Of a stretch of 35,941 nt of DNA, positions 7,505-16,059 are shown piece by piece. How positions within the stretch are numbered: the first letter of the stretch is position 1; every line of letters begins with the position of its first letter. The DNA is from Micromonospora sp. H61. Lineage in GTDB: Bacteria; Actinomycetota; Actinomycetes; Mycobacteriales; Micromonosporaceae. The DNA lies in assembly GCF_018070325.1 (NCBI RefSeq), contig NZ_JAGPXY010000067.1, forward strand, positions 1 to 35,941. Direction: 5' to 3'. The notes below the pieces were generated by a model. That model did no database searches and was not told where the DNA came from. It saw only the letters and a list, made by a program, of their open reading frames with translations. The position numbers and the translations under genes were made by a program.

Positions 7505-8998
7505 TCACTGGGTGGCGCAGCCAGCGACGGGAGCGGGCGCGACCGGCGGTGCGCCGATCGTCGGCAGACCGAGCAACACCCCGGGGGTACGCGGGGAGCG
7601 CCCCGCCTCGGCCGCGTCACCGGCCCGGGTGCGACGGTGCGCCACCGGCGGTCCGTCGGCGTTCAGGTGGTGCGGCGCGGCGTACGTGATCGTGGTGTGC
7701 ACGATGTCCCCCGGCCGGATCCGGCCGGCCAGCGACTCCCCGTCGGCGGTCTCGGTCGCGAAGTGCACGAGTCGACCGTCGCGGGCCCGACCGGACATCC
7801 GGCCGGTCCGCTCGTCCTTGCGGCCCTCACCGACAGCGACCAGCACCTCGACGGTCTCACCGACGAGGCGCTTGTTCTCCGCCCAGGTGATCTCCTCGAC
7901 GCATGTGATCAACCGCTCGTAGCGCTCCTGCACGACCTGCTTGGGCAGCTGATCGTCCATTGTCGCGGCGGGGGTGCCGGGCCGCTTCGAGTACTGGAAG
8001 GTGAAGGCCGAGGAGAACCGGGCCTCCCGGACCACGTCCAGGGTGCGCTGGAAGTCGGCCTCGGTCTCACCAGGGAAGCCGACGATGATGTCGGTGGTGA
8101 TCGCCGCGTCCGGCATCGCCGCCCGGACCTTCTCGATGATCCCCAGGTAGCGCTCGGAACGGTAGGACCGGCGCATCGCCCGCAGCACATCGTCGGAGCC
8201 GGACTGCAACGGCATGTGCAGCGAGTGGCAGACGTTCGGCGTCTCGGCCATCGCGGCGATCACGTCGTCGGTGAAGTCCTTCGGGTGCGGGCTGGTGAAG
8301 CGCACGCGCTCCAACCCGTCGATGTCGCCGCAGGCCCGCAGCAGCTTGCCGAACGCGTACCGGTCGCCGAACTCCACACCGTACGAGTTGACGTTCTGCC
8401 CGAGCAGGGTCACCTCCAGCACGCCCTCGTCGACCAGGGCGCGCACCTCGGAGAGGATGTCGCCGGGGCGCCGGTCCTTCTCCTTGCCGCGCAGCGCCGG
8501 CACGATGCAGAACGTGCAGGTGTTGTTGCACCCCACCGAGATCGACACCCAGCCGGCGTACGTGGACTCGCGGCGGGTGGGCAGCGTGGACGGGAAGACG
8601 TCGAGGGACTCCAGGATCTCCACCTCGGCGGCGGCGTTGTGCCGGGCCCGCTCCAACAGCACCGGCAGCGCGCCGATGTTGTGGGTGCCGAAGACCACGT
8701 CCACCCAGGGGGCCTTGCGGACGATGTCGCCCCGATCCTTCTGGGCGAGGCAGCCGCCGACAGCGATCTGCATCCCAGGGTGCTTGTCCTTCACCGGGCG
8801 CAGTCGACCGAGGTTGCCGTAGAGCCGGTTGTCGGCGTTCTCTCGCACCGCGCAGGTGTTGAAGACGACGATGTCCGGGGTGTCGTCGGTCGGCACCGCG
8901 CGCACGTAGCCGGCCTGTTCGAGCAGGCCGGAGATCCGCTCAGAATCGTGCACGTTCATCTGGCAGCCGTACGTCACGACGTTGTAGGTCCTAGCCAC
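7505..8998 (-). CDS. miaB: tRNA-2-methylthio-N6-dimethylallyladenosine synthase
   Basis: Radical SAM methylthiotransferase that adds the 2-methylthio group to i6A37 of tRNA, after MiaA. The 497-residue protein has the N-terminal MTTase domain with three cluster cysteines (TYGCQMN at 12, FNTCAV near 49, VGGCLAQ further on). The radical SAM motif GCNNTCTFCIVP (CxxxCxxC) follows, then a C-terminal TRAM domain (VGETVEVLVAVGEGRKDER...GRARDGRLVHF). About 45 Pro/Ala/Arg-rich residues beyond TRAM look like an unstructured tail. The GTG start at 8998 gives the canonical MARTYNVVTYGCQMN; the frame stays open upstream but without conservation. It is apart from miaA, with the cellulase and pectinase genes lying between. 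Confidence 0.96.
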   Translation of the reverse strand: MARTYNVVTYGCQMNVHDSERISGLLEQAGYVRAVPTDDTPDIVVFNTCAVRENADNRLYGNLGRLRPVKDKHPGMQIAVGGCLAQKDRGDIVRKAPWVDVVFGTHNIGALPVLLERARHNAAAEVEILESLDVFPSTLPTRRESTYAGWVSISVGCNNTCTFCIVPALRGKEKDRRPGDILSEVRALVDEGVLEVTLLGQNVNSYGVEFGDRYAFGKLLRACGDIDGLERVRFTSPHPKDFTDDVIAAMAETPNVCHSLHMPLQSGSDDVLRAMRRSYRSERYLGIIEKVRAAMPDAAITTDIIVGFPGETEADFQRTLDVVREARFSSAFTFQYSKRPGTPAATMDDQLPKQVVQERYERLITCVEEITWAENKRLVGETVEVLVAVGEGRKDERTGRMSGRARDGRLVHFATETADGESLAGRIRPGDIVHTTITYAAPHHLNADGPPVAHRRTRAGDAAEAGRSPRTPGVLLGLPTIGAPPVAPAPVAGCATQ

Positions 8999-9195
8999 CC
9001 TCTTGGTGCCCCTTCCCCTCGGGCTACCAGGGTAGCGGCCCGTTCGGGTGGCCCACCCCACCGGCATTGACCCGCTGGCCCATGGCGGGCATCCACGACG
9101 GGCAGTACGCTGCACAACAAGGATGTGTTCTGGGCGATTTCGGGGGCTTTGCACTCGGCGCCGACCATGCGCCGGCTCCGTTCACGGGGGAGCAC

Positions 9196-10128
9196 ATGAC
9201 GACCCGCGGGAGGCCAACCGTGACGCGACAAGATGCGACACAGCGCACCGTCACGACCCCGGACGGGCGGCACCTCGCGGTGGAGACCTCGGGAGCGCCG
9301 GACGGGCCGGCGGTCTTCCTGCTGCACGGCACCCCGGGCAGCCGTAGTGGCCCTCGCCCCCGGGGCATCGTCGTCTACCGCCTCGGCGTGCACCTCGTCT
9401 GCTACGACCGACCCGGGTACGGCGACTCCGACCGGCACGAGGGTCGACGGGTGGCCGACGCCGCCGCCGACGTGGCGGCGATCGCCGACGACCTCGGCAT
9501 CGACAGGTTCGCGGTGGTGGGCCGATCCGGTGGCGGGCCACACGCCCTGGCCTGCGCCGCGCTGCTGCCGGACCGGGTCACCCGGGCCGCCGTGCTGGTG
9601 GGGCTCGCCCCGGCCGGCGCGCCCGACCTGGACTGGTACGCGGGCATGGCGGAATCGAACGTGGAGGACTACGGGCAGGCCGACGAGGACCTCGCCGAGC
9701 TCACGCTCAACCTGAAGGTTCGCGCGGACGAGGCCCGCCGGGACCCGATGACGCTGCTGGACTTCCTCCGCCCTCAACTGCCCGACGAGGACATCCGGGT
9801 CGTCGACGACATCGCGATCCGCCGACTGCTGACCGACATGTACTCCGAGGCGCTGCGACACGGCCCCGAGGGTTGGATCGACGACGTGCTGGCGATCCGG
9901 CGCGGCTGGGGGTTCGACCTGGGCGCCATCCGCGCGGAGGTCCGGCTCTGGCACGGCGAACAGGACCGCTTCTCCCCGGTGGAGCACTCACACTGGCTCG
10001 CCTCGCGGATTCCGCGCGCCGAGGTGCAGGTGCAGCCCGGCGCCGCGCACTTCGGGGCGGTGGAGATCCTGCCGCAGACCCTGACCTGGCTGGCCACGCC
10101 GGACCTCGCGACCAGCCCGCAGCTCTGA
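9196..10128 (+). CDS. Alpha/beta-fold hydrolase
   Basis: A 310-residue cytoplasmic alpha/beta hydrolase of unknown substrate. The oxyanion strand FLLHGTPGSR, the DRPGYGDSD segment and the nucleophile elbow VVGRSGGGPHA (Ser111) are all present, with the acid in GEQDRFSP and the histidine in PGAAHFG near the C-terminus. The pattern is closest to the haloalkane dehalogenase/epoxide hydrolase-like superfamily of small hydrolases. The ATG at 9196 has GGGGGAG four bases upstream; upstream in-frame ATGs lack this. It is monocistronic, divergent from miaB and convergent with the Fxs cassette. A 20-odd base near-duplication covers its stop codon (10115-10162). Confidence 0.9.
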   Translation: MTTRGRPTVTRQDATQRTVTTPDGRHLAVETSGAPDGPAVFLLHGTPGSRSGPRPRGIVVYRLGVHLVCYDRPGYGDSDRHEGRRVADAAADVAAIADDLGIDRFAVVGRSGGGPHALACAALLPDRVTRAAVLVGLAPAGAPDLDWYAGMAESNVEDYGQADEDLAELTLNLKVRADEARRDPMTLLDFLRPQLPDEDIRVVDDIAIRRLLTDMYSEALRHGPEGWIDDVLAIRRGWGFDLGAIRAEVRLWHGEQDRFSPVEHSHWLASRIPRAEVQVQPGAAHFGAVEILPQTLTWLATPDLATSPQL

Positions 10129-10213
10129 GCGCCCGGCCCGCAGCTCTTGATCGCCCGGCCCGGCCGGACCGGCGGGTCGGCCTGGACAGCCAGCCGCCCG
10201 CCGAACGCCCCGC

Positions 10214-13200
10214 TCAGATGGTGTGTGGGTCGATCACCCGGACCACGAACCGCCGTTCGCGCAGGGTCTGGACCGTGGGATGTTCCAGACCGATCACCTC
10301 GGCCAGCCGGTCCGCCACGACGCCGACGTCCTCGGTGGCGGGGCCGTCGCCGGCCCGCCTCGCCACCAGGGCGAGATCGCCGAGGCAGCGCAGCGTGTCG
10401 GGGTGGTCCGCACCGATCACCGCGGCCAGTCGGCCGGCGGTCTCCCGCAGCCGGTCCCGCGCCGACTCCCAGTCACCCTCCTCGGCGAGGCACACCGCCT
10501 GGTTGACCTCCGCCGCGAGGGTGTGCGGGTGATCCGGCCCGAGCACCTTGCGCAACTCGCCGACCGCCCGGGACGCCGACGCGAGGGCGTCCGACCTGCG
10601 CCCGAGCGCGCGCTCCGCCGCCGAGATGTTGCTCACCGTCGCCAGGGCGTGCGGGTGCTCCGGGCCGAGCCGGAGCAACTCCTCGAACGCCACCCGCACG
10701 GCGTTCATCTCGGTCAGCGCCCGCGCCGCGTCGCCGACGGCCAACAGGTTCGCCGCGCGACTCGACCGGCACGCCACCGTGTCCGGGTTGTCCGAACCGA
10801 AACGGTCGTCGAGTTCGCGGTAGGCCGTCTCGAACATCGGCGCGGCCTCGCTGCCCCGACCGGAGCTGCGCAGGGAAACCGCCAGGTTGACCTGAGCGGC
10901 GAGACTCTGGCCGTCATCCGGACCGAGCACCTCGCAGTACGTGTCGTACACGGTGCGCAGCAGGGTGGCCGACCTTTCGTACTCGCCAGCTTCCCGCAGG
11001 TCACTGCCGAGCCGCACGGCCGAGACGAGGGTGTAGGGATGCGTGGGGCCAAGCACCAGCCGCCGTCGCTGGTGCACCTCGTCGTCCCAGCGACGGGCCG
11101 ACCGGTAGTCGCCGACCAGCCGGTACGAGACGGCGAGGTTGTTGGCCGCGCTCAACGTCCGAGGGTGGTCCTCGCCGAACACCTGGAGCCAGGAGGCGTA
11201 GGTGGACCGGTCCCGTTCCAGGGCCTCGGCGTAGCGGCCGAGCGCCCGCAGGTCACCGCCGAGGCTGCCGGCGGTCATCAGGCTGTGCGGGTGCAACGGG
11301 CCCAGCAGCCGGCGTTGCTCGGCCAGCACCGCCTCGTCCAGGTCCCGTGCCTCGTTGAACCGGCCCAGACTGCGCAGGATGTTCGCCCGGTTGAACCGCA
11401 GGTGCAGCAGTTGGCGGCCCAACGCCGACGCCTCGACCTCGTCGTGCGTGTCCCCGAGCCGGGCGCTCCAGGTGTCGTCCACCTCCTGGCTGAACGTGTC
11501 GGCCTGGTCCAGACCGCCGCGCTGCCACAGATAACGGACCCGGTCGATCAGCAGCTGACACACCGGCTCGTCCGGGCAGGTCAGCGCCTCGGAGACCTCC
11601 AGGTGCGGCCAGAGCATGCGCAGCCGGGCCCAGGTGGTCGGGTCGTCCACGTCGCCACGGGGCCGAGACGCGGCCAGCACCAGGTGCACCTGGTGTCGGG
11701 CGGCGGTGATCTCGTCGTCGGTCATCCGGTCGCGGACCACCGCCTGCAACAGCCGGTGCACCTGGACCCGACCGCCCTGGACATCGAGTTTGAGCAGTGC
11801 CAGGCGGTTGATCTGCTGGACCAGGGCGCCGCGCACCAGCCGTTCGGAAACCGACGGGTCGAACGGCACGAGGGCCGCCGCCATCTCGTCGCTGTAGATG
11901 AGTTCGAGGGCGATCTCCGGGGCCAGCACCGAACAGAGCTGCAACAGCCGGTAGGCGGCGGGCGCCTGCTCCAGCAGCCGGTTCAGTGACAGGTCCCAGG
12001 TCGCCTCCACGGAGAGGGCGCTGGGGCCGTGCCGCTCGATCTGCCGCAGGTAGTCGGCGACCGACGTGCCGGTGTCGGCGAGCCAGGCGCCCGCCGCGGC
12101 CACCGCGATCGGAAGGTCGCCGAGCGCCTCGGCCACCCGGTCGGCCTCCTCGGCGCTGATCGTGGGCACCCGCTGGGCGAGGTGCGCCACGCTCTCGGTG
12201 CGGTCGAAGACGTCCACCTGGATCGGGTTCGCCCGGTCACCCCAGGCGCGGTTGCGGGAGGTCAGCAGGACGTGCCCGGGGCCCTGCGGCAGGAAGGGCT
12301 CGATCTGGTCGAGTTCTTCGGCGTTGTCCAAGACGACGAGCCACCGCTCGTACGGCTCACCACGGCCGAGCACCTGAAGCACCGACCGGACCGTGTCGGG
12401 CAGGGTCGGCCCGACGAGGATGCCGAGGCGACCGGCGAGGTCGGCGAGGGCCGTGTCGACGAACTGCGGCGGGTCCGCCACGATCCACCAGACCACGTCG
12501 TACCCGGCCTTGAACCGGTGCACGTACTCCAGAGCCACCTGCGTCTTACCGACGCCGCCCATGCCCTGCAGGGCGACAGGCAGCACCACCGCGCTGCCCC
12601 CGCTCTGCAACTGCGCGCGCAGCCGCGCCAGGTCGTCCTCCCGGCCGGTGAACCGGGCGTTCCGGTTGGGAGCGTTGAAGATCAACGGCTCGGTGCCCGG
12701 GTAACGGGCACTCCCACCCGCTGGGCCGTCCGCCGACGACGGCACCGGCCGGCCGACCAGCCGCAACACCCGCTCCACGGCGGTCGCGGCGCTCACGTTG
12801 ACCAGGTTGGTGGAGCTCTGGGACGGGAACTCGGCCAGTGGGCGCAGGTCGGCGACGTACACGGCCAGGGCCGTGGAGCCGGTGCTCGTGTCCCGGTCGG
12901 GCAGACCACCGGACGGGGTCGCCACGTAGGCCGGCGAGACCACTGTCAGCGTGCGCGGGGCCGGCGTACCGGCGGACCCGACGGCGGCAGTGGGCTCCAC
13001 CACCCGCAGCCCGGCCGAGCTGAGCACCCGCTCCAGCCACTCGGCCCAGATGGCGTCCTCCGGCGCATACCGGAGCACGATCTGGTCGTCGATAGCCTCG
13101 GTGCGTCGGCGGAACCGGGCCTTGCCCCGCTCCCGCACCGACTCGTCCATCACCGGCAACGCGGTCACCGCGCCGTCGGTGAGGATCCCGGTCAACGTCT

Positions 13201-14083
13201 CGAACGCGGCCAGCAGCGACGTCGGTGAGCCCGGCGGGTCGCCGAACGTCGCGAGGGTCTCCTCGTACGCGTAGAACGGCCGGTACGGGACCTCCACCGC
13301 GGCCCAGTAACGCCGCCGTTCCGCCTCGGTCATGCCGGCCGGCAAACCGGCGAACCGGCGCATGGCCAGCAGGCGCCCCGCCTCGGCCCGCTCCTTCTCG
13401 GCCTGGTCGACCCGCATCGGCACCGGCAGGACCCGGATGTCGCGCCGCCGGTACCGGTCCCGTACCGAGTGCGCCACCCGGGCAGCGCCGTCGATGCCCT
13501 GGTCGCTGAGGGTGAAACAGTCGACCAGGGTGTCCGGTAGGTGCAGGGTGCAGATGTCGGCTACGTCGCTCAACCCCGTCCGGCTGTCGATCAGGGTGAA
13601 GTCGTACTGGCGCTTCATGTCCGCCCGCAGCGCCTCGAAGAACTGCGCGCCGCCCAGCCGGTTGTAGAAGTTGTCCCAGTCCAGCCCGCTCACCGAGACG
13701 GCGTAGTCGCTGTTCTGCCGGCCGGCGGAGAGGAAGTCGAGGCCGCCTCCGTCGGGGAAGTTCCAGCGCAGCGAGAACGCGTGCCGCCCGACCCGGGCGT
13801 ACTGCTCCATCCAGCGGTCCGGCCGGTCGTTGACCCGGGTGGTCTCCCACTCGTAGTCGCGAATCATGTCGATCACACCGCTGGTGCCCTGGATCGCCTC
13901 GGCGTCGAGGAACGGGTGGAAGAAGCGGTGCAGACCGGGCGACTCGAGGTCCCAGTCGGCGACGAGCACCCGCCGGCCGCTGGCCGCCAGGATCCAGGCC
14001 ACGTTGGCCAGCGCCATCGTTCGGCCCGTTCCACCCTTGAACGAGTAGAAGGTGACGACCTGGCCTTCGCGATCGTTGTTCAT
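10214..14083 (-). CDS. fxsT: FxSxx-COOH system tetratricopeptide STAND protein FxsT
   Basis: A 1289-residue multidomain protein and last gene of the Fxs cassette. Residues 1-300 are a MinD/ParA-like ATPase with deviant Walker A KGGTGRT (16-22), ADWDLESPG and DSRTGLSDVAD. Residues about 330-440 resemble a TIR-like fold (DDQIVLRYAPEDAIWAEWLE) without the Trp-x3-Glu site. Residues about 480-750 are NB-ARC with Walker A GMGGVGKTQ near 510, Walker B WLVVLDNAEE and LLTSRNR. From about 890 to 1260 there are TPR units of about 42 residues with HPHTL/HPRTL signatures. The architecture recalls NLR-like sensors: a ligand-binding repeat domain, a switch and a signalling head. The ATG overlaps the fxsC stop (ATGA). 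The ligand may be the modified FxsA peptide (inference). Confidence 0.9.
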   Translation of the reverse strand: MNNDREGQVVTFYSFKGGTGRTMALANVAWILAASGRRVLVADWDLESPGLHRFFHPFLDAEAIQGTSGVIDMIRDYEWETTRVNDRPDRWMEQYARVGRHAFSLRWNFPDGGGLDFLSAGRQNSDYAVSVSGLDWDNFYNRLGGAQFFEALRADMKRQYDFTLIDSRTGLSDVADICTLHLPDTLVDCFTLSDQGIDGAARVAHSVRDRYRRRDIRVLPVPMRVDQAEKERAEAGRLLAMRRFAGLPAGMTEAERRRYWAAVEVPYRPFYAYEETLATFGDPPGSPTSLLAAFETLTGILTDGAVTALPVMDESVRERGKARFRRRTEAIDDQIVLRYAPEDAIWAEWLERVLSSAGLRVVEPTAAVGSAGTPAPRTLTVVSPAYVATPSGGLPDRDTSTGSTALAVYVADLRPLAEFPSQSSTNLVNVSAATAVERVLRLVGRPVPSSADGPAGGSARYPGTEPLIFNAPNRNARFTGREDDLARLRAQLQSGGSAVVLPVALQGMGGVGKTQVALEYVHRFKAGYDVVWWIVADPPQFVDTALADLAGRLGILVGPTLPDTVRSVLQVLGRGEPYERWLVVLDNAEELDQIEPFLPQGPGHVLLTSRNRAWGDRANPIQVDVFDRTESVAHLAQRVPTISAEEADRVAEALGDLPIAVAAAGAWLADTGTSVADYLRQIERHGPSALSVEATWDLSLNRLLEQAPAAYRLLQLCSVLAPEIALELIYSDEMAAALVPFDPSVSERLVRGALVQQINRLALLKLDVQGGRVQVHRLLQAVVRDRMTDDEITAARHQVHLVLAASRPRGDVDDPTTWARLRMLWPHLEVSEALTCPDEPVCQLLIDRVRYLWQRGGLDQADTFSQEVDDTWSARLGDTHDEVEASALGRQLLHLRFNRANILRSLGRFNEARDLDEAVLAEQRRLLGPLHPHSLMTAGSLGGDLRALGRYAEALERDRSTYASWLQVFGEDHPRTLSAANNLAVSYRLVGDYRSARRWDDEVHQRRRLVLGPTHPYTLVSAVRLGSDLREAGEYERSATLLRTVYDTYCEVLGPDDGQSLAAQVNLAVSLRSSGRGSEAAPMFETAYRELDDRFGSDNPDTVACRSSRAANLLAVGDAARALTEMNAVRVAFEELLRLGPEHPHALATVSNISAAERALGRRSDALASASRAVGELRKVLGPDHPHTLAAEVNQAVCLAEEGDWESARDRLRETAGRLAAVIGADHPDTLRCLGDLALVARRAGDGPATEDVGVVADRLAEVIGLEHPTVQTLRERRFVVRVIDPHTI

Positions 14084-15351
14084 CGGTTTTCTCCGTGGGG
14101 ACGCGGTGGGGCCGGATCATCAGGCGGGGACGCGGGGTCGGTGGACACTGTCGAGCCGGCGGCGGGCAGGCCGTCACGCAGGCTCGGCACCGGCTCCGGC
14201 GGTGGTTCGAAGGGGACGACCGGGCCGTACTTGAGGAACTGGCGGCGCGCCTCGGTGACCAGCGCGGGCATCAGGTCGACGAACTCCGGCATGTTGCACG
14301 CCCGCTTCACCTGGGGCAGGCCGGCGGCGTGCAACAGCTGCGTCACCTCGGTGGCCCAGCGGGTGGCGTCCTGGCTGTCGTCGTCGTCGGTGACCACCAG
14401 CGGAACGACCCACTCCCGCAGGCCGTGCAGCATCCGGGCGAGGACGCCGGCCGCGTCCGGCGCCGCCGCGATCCACGGGTCGACCAACAGCACTGCCGGC
14501 CGCCGATCGAGCAGCGCGGACGCCTGCGCGAAGTCCTCGGTACGGGCCGACAGCCCGAGCCGCTCGGCGGTGCTGACCGCGTACTCGGCGGCGGGTAGTT
14601 GCTGGCTGCGCCCGTACGGCCGCCAGAGCCGGCCGCTGGCCGCGTAGCCGGCGGGGTCGCGATCGCTCGGCAGCCGGTCCCGGGTCGGGGCCAGGACGGC
14701 GACGACGAAGTCCGGGTCGGTCGGCGCCGGACGAACCACCTCGTCCAGGCCGGGCGCCCGGGACGGGCCCATCGGACGGCGCTCGGCGGTGTGCACGATC
14801 CGGCTCGCCAGGCGGCTCAGCATCAGCTCGTACTGGGCCCGGTAGGAGGCCAGCATGCAGAACGCGCGCAGGCCGTCCGCTGCGTACTCCGGGACGTCCC
14901 GGCCCAGGTCCAGGGCACCGTCCAGCTCCGGGTGGGCCTCCCACGGGGGGAACGGGATCCACAGCACCGGGGTGAGATGGCCGGCGGTGATCCGGGTCGA
15001 CCCGGCGGCGGCCAGCCGGGCCCGGAAGGACTCCTGCTCCCCCAGCGCCCAGGGGCGACTGAAGTAGCCGGGCGAGTAGAGCGGGACGAAGACCTCAGCG
15101 TCACCGAGCGCCTCGGCGAGGGCGGCCTTCCAGTCGGCGCCCAACGGGATGTGCTGGTCGAAGAAGCCGATCCGCATTCCGGCGACCGGTCGCGCCTGAC
15201 GCCGCACCTCGTCGGTCAGGTCGGCGAAGAACTGGCCGACCCAGACGTCGGCGTCGGCCCGGGCGCCCGGCGGCGGCGCCGAGTGTGCGTAGCTCAGGAA
15301 GAAGTACGTCCCGCGCGCCCCCGGTCGGCGTCGGGCCGTCGGGGGGCTCAC
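14080..15351 (-). CDS. fxsC: TIR-like protein FxsC
   Basis: A 423-residue protein of the FxsC type. Residues 14-190 form a TIR-like domain starting YFFLSYAHS; the segment LYSPGYFSRPWALGEQESF carries Trp101 and Glu105, the position of the catalytic glutamate in TIR NAD-cleaving enzymes. Residues about 220-390 form a second alpha/beta domain (DFVVAVLAPTRDRLP, AVLLVDPWIAA, WVVPLVVTDDDD). The tail is Pro-rich. The GTG start at 15351 overlaps the preceding stop as GTGA and has GAGGAG six bases upstream; the frame stays open further up but there is antisense to the neighbour. Whether it hydrolyses NAD or only binds partners cannot be read from sequence. Confidence 0.88.
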   Translation of the reverse strand: MSPPTARRRPGARGTYFFLSYAHSAPPPGARADADVWVGQFFADLTDEVRRQARPVAGMRIGFFDQHIPLGADWKAALAEALGDAEVFVPLYSPGYFSRPWALGEQESFRARLAAAGSTRITAGHLTPVLWIPFPPWEAHPELDGALDLGRDVPEYAADGLRAFCMLASYRAQYELMLSRLASRIVHTAERRPMGPSRAPGLDEVVRPAPTDPDFVVAVLAPTRDRLPSDRDPAGYAASGRLWRPYGRSQQLPAAEYAVSTAERLGLSARTEDFAQASALLDRRPAVLLVDPWIAAAPDAAGVLARMLHGLREWVVPLVVTDDDDSQDATRWATEVTQLLHAAGLPQVKRACNMPEFVDLMPALVTEARRQFLKYGPVVPFEPPPEPVPSLRDGLPAAGSTVSTDPASPPDDPAPPRPHGENR

Positions 15352-16007
15352 TCCGACTCCTCGGCGAACCGGTTGCACAGCTCGTCCACGCTCGCCGGCA
15401 CCCAGGGTTCGACCAGGTACGACCGATGGATGGCCACGATGCGTTGCGCGAGCCGCCAGACCACCGCCCGGTACGCGTTCTCCCACTGCATGGTCAGCAA
15501 GCCGTAGACCCCGTCCCGCTGGTAGTGCACCGCGATGTCGGGATCCGGCATCGCGGTCGGGGTGAAGCGCTGGATGTCGCGGAGCACCCGAGGCAGTGCC
15601 GTGCCGTTCGTCGGCGACCAGGTGACCGGCACGATCGCTGTCTCGTGGATCGAGGCGGAGCGGTGTCGCGGGGTGATCCGTCGGCGGGAGAACGCGTCCC
15701 ACTCCCGGCCGCACCAGTCGCTGCCGAGCAGCGCGCTGGAGACCAGCGGAACGAAGACCTGGCAGGTGCCGGCGGCCTGGAGAAGCTCCGGGCTCCAGCG
15801 TTCACCGCCGGCGATGGAGCTGTCCAGGAAGCCGGCGTCCACTCCGGTCACCGGGCCGACCAGCTCGCTGACGTGGACGGAGAGGTCCTCGAAGAAACGG
15901 GACACGTACTCGGCGGGTTTGCCGGTGGCCCGGCCGACCGGCGCCCGCGAATAGCTGATGAAGAAGAGTGGGGCGCGTGCTTGGGAGGGTGCGTCCACTG
16001 TGCTCAC
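15348..16007 (-). CDS. TIR-like domain protein, second of the Fxs cassette
   Basis: A 219-residue single-domain TIR-like protein, begins MSTVDAPSQARAPLFFISYSRA. The key segment LVSSALLGSDWCGREWDAF has Trp98 and Glu102 with the Trp-x3-Glu spacing of TIR NADases, and matches canonical TIR better than FxsC does. The later part (RVLRDIQRFTPT, QWENAYRAVVWRLAQRI) resembles the helical C-terminal half of FxsC-type domains, so it probably arose by duplication with fxsC (inference). The GTG start at 16007 has GGAGG seven bases upstream; an ATG at 16043 is the alternative, with a weaker site. It overlaps fxsC by four bases, so the two are translationally coupled. Confidence 0.85.
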   Translation of the reverse strand: MSTVDAPSQARAPLFFISYSRAPVGRATGKPAEYVSRFFEDLSVHVSELVGPVTGVDAGFLDSSIAGGERWSPELLQAAGTCQVFVPLVSSALLGSDWCGREWDAFSRRRITPRHRSASIHETAIVPVTWSPTNGTALPRVLRDIQRFTPTAMPDPDIAVHYQRDGVYGLLTMQWENAYRAVVWRLAQRIVAIHRSYLVEPWVPASVDELCNRFAEESE

Positions 16008-16059
16008 CGCTGACCCTCCGCCCTCCCCGCGCGGCCGGATCATCAGCGTAGTCCCCGCG

